Positions 35,353 to 47,300 of a DNA stretch of 64,000 nt are shown here, piece after piece (within the stretch, counting starts at the first letter, position 1; every line of letters starts with the position of its first letter). Origin of the DNA: Rhea pennata. Its lineage: Eukaryota; Chordata; Aves; Rheiformes; Rheidae. The translations under genes were made by a program, and so were the position numbers. The notes beneath the pieces were generated by a model. That model made no database searches, had not been told where the DNA came from, and saw only the letters and a list, made by a program, of their open reading frames with translations. Location: positions 1,199,501 to 1,263,500 of the forward strand of contig NC_084672.1 in the NCBI RefSeq assembly GCF_028389875.1, written 5' to 3'.

Positions 35353-38300
35353 GTGGGTCCCGGGGGCGGCGGCGGCGGCGGCGGCGGGGCTCGGGCGGGC
35401 ATCGCGCAGCCTCTGCGCCCGGTTTGGCGTTCTGGTTCGCACCTTCGCCCGCCTCCGCGGGGGCCGGTGCTGAGCTCTGCCCGGCGCTGTCGGTAGCGTC
35501 GGATTTTTAAATTTATTTTTTTTCCACGTTGGTAATTTCTGTCTGGATGCAGCAAAACCTGGAGCGCTTCCCCCCCCCCCCTTCAATGTGGAAATTGGGT
35601 ATTTTCCCGATTTTGTACTTTTCAGTGTCTTACTCTTTATGGCTTCCAAAATTTAGATCGGCATTAATTTGTTTTAAATAGTTATTATTACTAAATTCAT
35701 CTCTTCAGATGACTTTTGATGAGAGACGTCTTTATTATAACTGAATAAACTTATTTTCAGAAGTTCTTCGGGGTAAATCATCTCTAATTGTGATGATTTG
35801 GTAAATGCCTTCCTGGAAGCCCCACTGTGGCAGTTGTGCTCTTCAGCTTGTTGCTGTTTTCCCTCACTGACTTAGTGAACTCTTGCTGGCTAGATGGAAT
35901 AGCAGGAAAGACCGCGTGAATGTGATATGCTGAACTTTATTATTCTTTTATAATAAACTAGATATTTTAAGTCTTATGTATTTGTTTTAAATCTGAAAGT
36001 ATTACTTGAAAATAGTTCACTTGAAAGATGCAGATGTACAGGCTTGTAAACTGCTGACTGAAATCATTTGACGAAATGACAGCTCTGTGTGGAAGTGTGT
36101 TACCGCATTCAATATTTCACAGTGCAGAGAAGTGATTCAGAAGTCTGTTATGATAATGTGTAGTGTGTAGGCTGGCATTGACTTACATTATTCATTAGTT
36201 CTCCTATACTTCAAAACTGCTAGCTATTTCAAAGCAAGCCTGCAATAATTGCACCTAAATGTCAACAAATGCTTTAGAAATGGTACAGCATCCATATTCA
36301 GTAATTCACATTGTTTTGAATGTATATGGATATTTTTAACTTCCATAGGTGAAGGTGCAGCAACTCTTCCATTCAGAGAAGTTTTGGTCAATCTCTGCAT
36401 TTTTAAAAACTGAAGTTACTCTAAACTGCATGAAGGGAAGCTGCTTTCATCGTGATCCTTTAAAAACATTGTAAGATTAGGCATCATCATAACTTTATGA
36501 GAAGAAATTGATGTGAAAAGGCTCTTGCTGGCACATTTTGCCTATGAAAAAGGAGCGATGTTTCTTCTGGTAAGACAAGTAGGAGGAGCTGCCGATGGGC
36601 TGAGAGTTTGTTTAAATATATTGTGCCCATAAGGTATTTCAGTTCTTCTATTTATTACATATTTCAGTTACAGGATCACTCCACCAGCTAATAAAACACC
36701 AAGTTGTAACCTTCTGCATTGAGTGTGTGTGTGTGTGGGGGGGAAGTTATCCAGTGGGAGGGTGTTAATAATAGTGAGGCTGAGGGGGGATGCCTGGGTG
36801 AGTTTTGGCCCCTGTTCCTTACTGCTGGGGTGGGAAAGGAAGTGGGCAGGAGCCCTGCCGGTGCATGCTCTTTGGATCCTACTGGAAACTGCTGTAGAAA
36901 GAGTTCCCTGTTTAGGAAACTTCATCTCTCTGCCCTGTCCCCACCCAGTGCTAATTTCTGGAGGGTGGAGAGGAACTTCATCCTTCATCTTGCTGCTGAA
37001 AATCTTTCCTCCTGCTTTAGGTAGTGATTATATGGTCTCTGTTTTCTGATGATTGTCTTCTGGGAATGGCTTTATTGCCTGCCTTCCTGATAGAGGAAAG
37101 CCATGAAAAGCAACAGAAAGTAAAAATTAATGATGATTACCAATTCCAAAACGTCATTTTCAGATAAAACATTCTGCATAGTAATCCAGTCTTGTGAACT
37201 CTGGTTGGCTGCTGGTGCTTAGAAAATAATTTGAGCCTGTTCAGGAATTTCAGTGTGCTGAAGCGTGAGGCAAATGCTTCTGTGCTTTTCATTTGCCTGA
37301 AGTTAACTTGTTCTCCTTTCAGAGTCTGCCCATGTGAAAATACTTTAATATAGTCATGGTAAAAACAAATTACTTGTGATAGTCTATAATATTACATTTA
37401 AGAGGAGAATAATCAAATTTCAAACTGCAGTAGATTCAGAGGGTTTTACAGAGCACCTTGCTGTAAGGGAATGTATATTCCATATCTAGAAAGCTTAGAC
37501 AGTACCTGGGTAAACACTTAATCTGAACACCTTTAAGCACAGATGAAAATTTTGACTTTATTACTACAAATTCTTCATGGAGTAGTAATATCGTTGTAAG
37601 AGTACATTGAATGTTTGTTTCTTCATCCTCTGAATCATCAAATGCAAGAGTAAACAGGTAGCTGAAGACACTTTCAAAGTCTTTGCTGATGTTGTGCAGG
37701 TCCCACACTTGCTAGTGTAGATTTCTCATGTTTTGTGATGGTTTATAATTTTCTGTAGTTAATGGTACAGTGGACCTACTTAAACTGTGGGAAATGATGC
37801 ATTCCAGAATAAAACTTGCAAAGAATCTGGTTAGCTATACCTCTCTGCTATACTATCAGAGAGGACACTACCTTCAGATAAAGTCTTTTAGGTAGGCCTC
37901 TGCAAAGGGAAAAAAAACTCGAACTAAAGCACACTTGTGTTTCAGAAGATTGAATGGTGAGGATAGTTGTTGGTTGCTTGTTATATAGATTGACTTAGTT
38001 TTGTGACAGCCACCAAAACTTTTGTTTTGACTGCCTGTTCCCTAGCTAGTCCTCACAGAGGCAGTGACCACAGTAGCTTCTTGTAGCCCAAGCAAGCAAT
38101 GGTAAGGGGTTCGTGGTAGAAATTGAGCTTAATAAAGGTCATGAATAGACTTGTCTTTGATAGTGAGGTTTTGTGACTTGTATCTTAAATGTTGCTTCCA
38201 ACCTTTCTTTGCCACTACTTGTCCTGAGTCACTTGCTCATTGATAGAGATCTGAGCAGAAACTGTTTTTATTATTACCAGTTAATGAAATACTGCAAATA

Positions 38301-41300
38301 GAGTTGTAAAAGGTAGGCTTCTGAGCAGTTGTCCTTACATGCTGAGCTGTGATTATTAAATTAGTCTCTGAACAACTAGTGTAGTTATTGACAGTTGAAC
38401 TCATTTAAGGTTATGCTGGCGCTTTTTTCCCCTGTGGATATTGCTGAGTTCTATTAAGTGGATGACTCTTCTTCTGTGTAAGGAGTGAAACTTCTAATAA
38501 TTATCTCCCTGCCAGCAATAGGATGGTGAAGTAGCATCTCTTGTTCTGATCTGACTGCTTTCATTAACAGAACAGGAAAATGGTGGTGGTTGCCTGAGTT
38601 TGCCAGTTACATCATATCTTTGTATGTACAGCAAAATAACTTTGTTAAAAATAACTTTAGCACCAATATGCTGTAAAATGCACTTAGTAAGCACAAGAAT
38701 GAGGTAGAAAATAGAGGTTTTTGACAATATAGTTTTTTTATTTTGTCTAAAATACCAGATCACTTCTGTTTTGAGCTTCTTAAATGAAAGAAAAAGCTTC
38801 TACTGCTTGTGGCACATGCATGAGTTTGAAACTGAACAATTTTTTCATGGTATTTGCCACAGTTCTGCTTTGTGCAAAGACAAAATAGTTTTTTGTCAAC
38901 GTGCTCATTACAATGCTATTGACCCTTCAGCAAAATATTTCTAGCGTTGCTGTTATTGGCCAGAGCAGAATTACTCTTTCTTTCTCCTCTACTTCCTTGT
39001 TTATTATTACTGTTATTTTTGGTATGTAACCTAACATGGCTTTACTATGTAATCTTCAGGCAACAATGCTAAGAACAAATATAATATTGGGAGGTCACAT
39101 CCTAGACTGAAGGTAGTTATTCGGAGGCATGTTTGGGTTACAGGAAGCCTTATTAAGATGAACATGTGCATTCCATGAAAGACTTTGTGTTTTACTTGCA
39201 TTTAGTTAAATAGAATTATGTTCTTGTTTGTATAATTGTGGTTGATGTGAAGAAAGAAGAGAGTCAAGGTCGGTGATTTGTGGTTCAGCAAAAGCTATGT
39301 AGTGCAGCCTGTATAAAGGTGCATTGTAACTTTTCAAACTTACTAAAAAGGAGTATTTATTAATGCTTTATCATTTTGGAATATAGTAATTATACAGGAT
39401 TTTTAAAAAGGTAGATGCAGAGTGAGTTACTATCTGCAAGTTAAATATCCATAGCTGACTAGCAGACAATTTTGCAAGTACTTATATTTGAATACGTTCT
39501 GACAAATCTATTTCAAGCTCATCTGACCTATTGTTCACATACAAGTTATGTGATAGTTTATTAGTAGTATTTAAATACTAATATTTTAACTAGGAAATTT
39601 TTAAAACATCTGCAAGACTGATAAATATTGTATCTGTACTTAATGGTGACTGAATAGGATAGTTGGACTCTAAAGCACTATTCCCTTCTCTATGTGTGCG
39701 TGCCTGAGGCTGCTTCCCTATGTGATGAATATAATCTTGTTTCATCATCCCCTAGTACTTTCAGATGCTTCATTACTAATATGTGCAAGAACTCAAACCA
39801 ATCAGTGAACTTATTTCATAGGTTCTGAAGACAGTGCTGAGACATACTGCTTTTAATGGCAGACAAAGGCACTTGGACTCTGACCTTGGCTTCTCCCTTT
39901 TTAAGTGAGAAATGCTTCTGTTGGCCCTGCTGTAAATGCTGTGTGCTTTCGTGGGAAAGCTGCGGTGGAGCCCAGGCCCCGAGTGCTCGCTGCCTCCTGT
40001 CGCTGCCGTGATGAAAGCTGCGATGCTCTCCTTGCCCTGAAAGGAGGCAGTGCTCCTTGAGGCAAGTGTGCAAGTCAGGCCTGTCTTACCATAAAACGGC
40101 CTTGTGTTTAAGGCTTTGAAAACACAGCTGTAAAAATGCTATTTTTTTTCCTCCAAGATGTGGCGGTAGTTCAAAACACTTTTATTAGTCTCCAAGTTGA
40201 TCTGTGAATCACTGCTGAGACTTTGAAGAAGCTGTGGATGCTTCTCCGTCTACACCTGCCTTATCGAAAAAAGGGAAACTGGGTCTGCTGGAAGCTGCCT
40301 GTTGTTCTGCATAGATAGGAATGTAAAATTTGACCAGCTTTAGACCTCTTATAACAATTTTGAGGACAGTTTGATATGTATGTTGTATTTGAATTACTTC
40401 TGGTTATCTATACTTCATAAATATCTATTTATTTGATTTTGATGGGATAAGTTAACTTGTGGTAGGAAAGAAAAGGGCAAACCCAGAAAAGTTTACACTG
40501 AAACACCTGAGTAGTGTTTGTGTTTGTTTTCTTTTTCTTTTTTTGCTATTTGTTAGATGAATATTATCCATATTAATTATGGGATGCAGAGCTACATTTA
40601 AAATATGCAACAGCACTGTTAGTATAAATTCTTGACTTAAGCATTTTGAGGGCAATGTAAAAGTGAAGCAGTCCTAGGAAAACTTATTTTTGACCGCTGT
40701 TTAGACCAAGCCTTGTCCACTCTGTAGCATTCGATACTTTCTCCATAGATAGAGAATTTGCAGTAAATTAGGTGATAACATAACATGCTGTGTGTGGGAA
40801 CTTGCTGGGTAAAACAAGAACCCTGTGTTCAGGCTGTATCTGTTTTCCGTAGGGTAGACTAAACAGCACATCTTAGGCCTGCTTTTTTAAATGCTTGCAT
40901 ATTAGCATGTATGCGTATTCACATACAAGACATGCTTAGAAATGATGTTTTTGTTTCCCCTTCATTTGAGTTAGGTCTTTCAAAAACCTGGTATCTGCAG
41001 TATTTTCTAGGCAACTATGGATAAGATAAAGCCTGCAAGAGAAAGGTGAATATTAGCTGATATGCCTTTGTACTTTCAGCTGGTAAATATATATATATTT
41101 TTAAATAGTTTCAGTAGTCCAACCTATTCCTTTAATGCTGTTCATCTGTGCAGTTTTTAAAAATAAATCACATTACTTCAAAAGAGAGTTCTTATGCCAT
41201 ATAAAATCACAGGTGTGTCTGTACAAATGTTCATTTTAATCACTGAAATGTACTCTGACCTTTGTAAAATGAGCAGGAAAATAAAATGTGAGCTGATAGA

Positions 41301-44300
41301 GATGTGCCCTATCTGCCTTTCCCTCATCTCATGCAGTGCACAGTCATTTTCAAGTGTTTGTAACTTTCTCCTGTATCAGTGAGTGTCTTCCTGTTCCCAC
41401 AGGAAAACTGTGCAAGACCTAAGCCAAGAAAAGGAGTTCATCTTGTTACACAGGATGCCTAAAACTTAACAATTCTCATTTTCTTCTTAGAAGGCCGTTT
41501 CTGAATAGTAACTCTTGTCAAAGACTGCAATTTTTGAAGTCTGTGTTTTATAACTGTTTTCTTAGAAGCATGAGCTTACTGTTTTTTTTCCTCTAGGTAA
41601 TTTTAAGGAACATTCATGTATTTTTGAGCTTTAGCTGTAAATGCTGATGGCAGTATTTTACTGGAGTTCTTTGCTACTCGGGGTTGTTTCTATGTATGTA
41701 AAAAGTCATCTGCTAATGGCATAGGAGGAGAACTTGTTCTGATTTTTTTTTTTCCTTTTCTTTTCTTTTCTTTCTTTTTTTTTTTTTTCACCCTTTTGTT
41801 AATAGGGTTATCTGCCTGGCCCAGCAGTGAAGAGAAGCTATGTTCACTCTCCTGGGTTTTATCAGTCAGCTTTCAGGCGGAAAGGTTTAAGAACTGCTTT
41901 GAAATACAACCAATATTCCTGATGTTATTTAGATGACTTCTAAAGATTGTGCATGTTTTATTTAAATGAATTTATGTAGTCAGTGTCCTACAGTTTTAGA
42001 GGCAAATATGTTAGATCCTCTTGAGACACGTATGTCCCAAGTCAGGTGCAAGATTCTTGAGCAGTGCTTCTGCCTCAGCAGCTGACTTATTTGTCATTGG
42101 CTTGTTTAGCTTTATTTTAAGACTGAACATATTACTGTGTGTGTGATGTGGGTTTTTATTTTTATTAAATGTGCTATTATGCTCTAGTGGAAGAGAAAGT
42201 GGGATTGCGTCTGTTGTCACTCACTTTTCATTAGGATTAGGAGTATCCTTTCTGGAATTTAATTTGCAGTTAGGCCTTCTCATTTAATAAACATATTTTA
42301 TTTTCTTGAATTATGTAGTTTCAAAATAAGGATTTATACAGTTCATGGGCTTACATGATCCATTTTAGCTGATCAAAGTCCATGTGGCTGCTGAAGAGGA
42401 AGTCTTTCTCCTTCCAAACTACATGTTCCTGCCTAGTTCCCTGTGCTGGTGCTCCTGCTTGGGGGTGGACATGATTGGACACCCTTCCCCTCCCCCAGTG
42501 CTCCTGGTCTCTCCCAAACACAACTGTAAAAATGGAATATCAGAATGAAGGGGTACTACATTCAGTGACTATTATGTCATATCTTTGTGACTGAATAAAA
42601 AAAGCACAGAAATGCAAATTCTGCATCAGCTAAAAAGTTACTGCTGCAGTGTGGGAAAGTCTTGCTTCAGTGTAAAACCCTGCTTGTTTCAAGTCTTGCT
42701 TAGTTGTAGTGCTCTTGAAGAATTAGTTTTGTGTTGTATTGGAATATAAAGGCCAATTTTCTGGTGCCCCTGCCCTCCTCCAGCCCTGTATTGCTTCATT
42801 AAAAAGATCAGTGCGTTAATGTATGAGAGCCATACTTCATTTTGCTCAGACTGGTGACCAGAAATCTTTTCTTATGGGCTGCTTTGCTGGCTTGGAAAGT
42901 CTTAGGAGTTTCCTTCTGGCTACTAGAATTTTACTTGAAGAATATTTGGGTTGAGAAGAATAATTTTGGCAGAAGAACTGTAGGGGTTAAAAGATTGTTA
43001 CAGCTTGCTTTGCAGGGGCCTTCAGGGCTGGGATCCTTGTTTGTCTTATTTGAATCCTGTTAACCCCAATATCATTCTCTCTTCTTATGTCTCAGGCTCA
43101 CTAATGAAGTCGGGAAGGAATTTGTTTGCTATAAGCTCCTCTGTGGAGACACTTGGGTGAGAGGATCTCAAGTAGTGCTGTGTATGGTTTTGACTCTACC
43201 TGCCTTCCTCTTTCCCCAAGCGAGAAGATGCCCAGCAGCTTTAAGCTCATAGCACCATACTTGGCCAATATGCTTATTTAATGAAAAATGTATTATTTTA
43301 TAATGAGGAATACCTCTTAAATGTATTAACCTGCTAACTGCATCTGTCAGCCTTGTACAAAAGCTCTTTTAACCCTTCACAACCAGTGTTGCTGATAGTG
43401 TGTCTTTAATTTCTAGCACTTGTGTGCCCTTTCCACTGCCTTGGGTAACACTAGAACATCCTGTCTCACTTTGCTCAGAAAATTGAGACTAATTATTCCT
43501 GGTACCACATGTGTCCTGAATGTAAATACCTCTTCTGGGAGTCATTAATGTTCTCATTACTGTCATCTTTAAATATTTAACTGTGATGACAAGGGTGAGG
43601 AACATGCTCATTTTTAAAGGCTTTAATTTTAGTCTCTTACAAACTTTCATTCAATGAACTGTATATTCTTTTTAGTAAACAATTGAAAATGTTGATGTTC
43701 TTTATCTGCTACTTGAATTTGTGCTGGTTGAAGTTATTATATCCTACAGAGTAGGAGGTAACATTATGTGATGATGTAAAGATACCTACAAGATGAGGAT
43801 CGCATACAAGGAAAGTAGCTTGATTTCACTGATCTAGTAAGTATCTAGTAAGACAAGGAGTTTCAAGTTCAGAAAGTAGCTAATCATTCAGTTGTAGAAT
43901 TTGTTATTAAAGGATGTTGATAATGCTAAAAGGTTTCCTGGGCTTACGGGAAAACTGTTAAAGAAATTCAGAGGGTTATTAAGTGTACAAGTGAAGTCAT
44001 TTCAGCCCAAGAAGCTTAAATCCATTGAGACCTAGGAGAGTGTGTGTGTGTAGAAGTGGGTGTTTTTTTCCCCCCATTTTTCTCTTCTGAGCATGCTTGT
44101 GTGTATCTCTGTACCATTCCTGAAGGCATTACAGCACCAGACTGAACAGAATGTGTGCAGACCTTGTTTACTCAATATAAAGCCCTTAAATTGATGGCAA
44201 GCCTGATAAATCTGATATGAACAGATACTAAGCTAGATGGTGGAAATGGGATATTGGACTTGCCCTCAGAAGCCCTGGAACTGGGAAGCTTTCCTGGCAT

Positions 44301-47300
44301 GATGTCTGTCTGAATTCAGGGGAAAAACAGGTGTGCTGTGTTAACAGAACATGGGCAATACTGTCTTCAGTGAACCATGTGTAGTATTTTTGGCAATTTA
44401 GCATCTCCAGAGATATGTATTGTTGTATTTGATGACAGGCTTTATTCTAAAAAAGCAATATCTGAGTTACTGTTACAAACTTAAGTTTGAAAGAATGTGA
44501 TACAAGCATACTTTGTGTTCAAAGAAGACTTAGTTTTTCTTTATAATTAGCAGCATTGCCATTTTAATAAATATTTGTTCACTAAGCTCTTAAACTCATT
44601 GATGTGCTGTTGATAAAGGCAAGCAAAAAGGAGAAGGTGATCCCTTTGGGAGGGGAACTGCTGCTGCATTGTTGCTAAAATATTCTAGTGGGAGGTTTCC
44701 CCTGCTCGGGTCCAAATCTTAAATAAAGGTAAGCTTTCTGCCGTGTGTGGTATGTAATGCTCTTTGTAGCTGCTGGGACAGGGCATTGCCTACCTGAGCA
44801 CGTGCCATCAGGTATTGCTGCTTTCTATCCTTCAAGCTCTGAGATTCGCTGACTTGGAGAACAGCTTCCCTGGCTTGAGCTTGCAGCTGGCCCGTGTCCG
44901 CTGCGCGCTGCCCCGTGGCTGGCAGGAGCTGGGAAAGCCGGTTTCCTGAGAACTGCCTCTTCGGGCTGCGTTGCCTTAACAGGGCACGAGTGGGGAATGC
45001 GGTTTAGCAGCTCTGTATCTCTATCTCGTGGCCAGGACAGGCTTGGGAGGAACCTCAACGGAGAGGAATTGCAGGGTGAGTGTAGTTCACGATGTGCGGT
45101 GATTGTCTGCATGAGGCAGATGAAGACAAAGGAGAATGAAGCCTTTGAGATGGGTAAATCTGAAAACTGTGTGTTGTGTAGTGCTAGCTAAACAGTTTGT
45201 AACCAAACTCTGAATTCAGTGAAGTGTGCATGTGTTCCTGTTTCTGCCACTTGTGAAGTGTGTTTTTTTTCAAAAAATGCCATTTTTAGCTTCAAGCGGT
45301 AGACTTGTTTCTGGCCAGAAGATAACTTTTTAGATGACATAGCCTTTCTGAAATTCACTGAACTTTTTCTTTTTTTGGAGTGATTTGGTTATGTGGAGAC
45401 TGATTACAGATAAGTCTTGGAAGGCTCTTTGAAGAAACATGTCAGTGGTATGAGGTAAAGGATTGTTACTCAAAGCAAATAGCGTGTAGGGGTAGTTTAG
45501 GTGTTATTGGGAATGAGTGAATTTGTGCAAATATGAATAGGAGGGGTGATACTGATCTGGCTTTCTGAGAAGACCCATTTATTATTTGTAGTCTCTTGCA
45601 TATATGCAGTCTCTTTGTTTTTCTATGCACTGTATTTGTCATCTGCAGACAAAACAGCACATAACTTGTAATGTTGTCCTAGTCCTCCAAATACAGCACT
45701 CGGGAGATCTCTATTAAATTTAAAACTTGTGAAAGGAGACTCTACACTTTCACTACTGTTAATCATTATACCGTCTATTTAATGTTTTGACAGCCTCTGT
45801 GTCTCTTCTCATTTAACATGCTGGGAGACAGACTGGCAGCAGCAGTAAGCTGAAACCAGGTTCTATTCAGAATGGGTTTCATCAGTGTAAAAGGAGAAAT
45901 TTTTTTTTAAGGCAGAGGCATGTGTGTTTTCTAATTTAAAATTGGTTACACTCCTGTCAAAATAGGATCATGCATTCCATGCTGTATGGTTGTAACAGTC
46001 TGAAGTCTGATGATGGGACTGCTTTCAGCTTTGTGGCGTGGCAAAATGGGAAAAACTATTCCTGCTAGTATTTCAGTGCTTTTATTTTCTTAGTGGTAAG
46101 AAGTATGACCTTCATTAGTGTCAGCTGACAGTTAATCTAACTAACATGTTGGTTATTTCAAAGTGTTTGCATGTCTGCAAAACATAACAGCGTGGTAGTA
46201 AACTTTCAGGCATGCTTGTCTCGTTTGCTACCATTAAACCTGAAATGTGTTACTCATGACACGAGCACGCGGAGAATGTATTAATAGCTATTGCTCTCTA
46301 TTGCTCGGCTATCAAGTACTGGATTATCAGAAAATAGAACAGGGCTGATGAGACTGTCTCCGTATTGTTTACGAGATATTTCAGATTTAGGTAATAGTTG
46401 CTCGTGCGCCTGAGTCACCCTGGCAGTCCGCTGCACCGCAGAAGCCGCGCGTGGGGCTGGCGCAGCGTCGGGCCCGGCCGAGCGGCTCCGGGGCTGCGGC
46501 GGCCCGTGTCTTCCTCGGAGACATGAAGTCTGCGGAAGATCCGGAAGATGCAGCAAATATACTTGGAGAATCCAAGCTGAGTGAAGGATGGAGCCGAATG
46601 TATTCAGGGCAGTAGAGAACAAATTTCTCGAAGCGGCCTTGAGCTCCGCCGTAGCGCTTGCTTTGTAAACCTCGGCAGCTTGTAACTTGACGCGAGATAA
46701 ATTGATTGCTCTTGGCAGCAAGAAGCTGCGAGTTCTATGATGAATTGTTGGTTTTCTTGTGCAGCTAAGGACACAGTACGTATCTTGCTCTTCGTATCAA
46801 TGGGGATAGTTTACAGCTGCCAAAATGTTTGAATTTTGTAGCTGTTTTGTAGCTGATCCTTTTTAATTAGCATGATGTATGTCTATCTTTAACAGTTTTT
46901 TCCATGAGGATTTTTTTCTCTTGAGCATTTCACTTTTTATTTAAAGAATATTTGATTTAGTATATCATAGGAAACTGATATAATTTCTGTATAGTTGTTA
47001 TAACCAAATAAAAAATGTAAATATAGTAAGATGATCACAGTTAAAAGTAATGCAGTGATCTTAGAAGATCCACAAGATGGGAATAAAGTAAGTATAGCAA
47101 AGGATTTTAATGTTTGAATTTGTTCATGCTATATACTGCAAGTTTTTAAAATTCTATTTCATAGAGTTGCTAACATGTGACTGACTTTCCTCTAAGGATG
47201 TTAAATATATCATATTCAAAGGAATTTAGAGGGGGGCAAGCAGGTTCTATGTATATGTAGTCTCTAAGTTATTTTAAAGAAAGCAAAACAAAACTTGCAT

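Larger units (their letters stand above)
34630..35510 (+). promoter_or_regulatory. UACA: UACA CpG-island promoter
   Basis: A CpG-dense island surrounds the UACA start codon. There is no TATA box. Upstream of the ATG lie two inverted CCAAT boxes (GATTGG at 35122-35127 and 35154-35159), a GC box GGGGGCGGGG at 35171-35180, and others near 35022 and 35041. This is the usual layout of a broadly used, Sp1/NF-Y type promoter. The start site probably lies between about 35180 and 35290 (inferred). Confidence 0.8.

Noticed and set aside
34542..35649. Long frames on both strands around the UACA promoter
   Set aside because: Same CpG-island effect. Only the short + frame from 35296 agrees with a known protein start and a phase-matched next exon.
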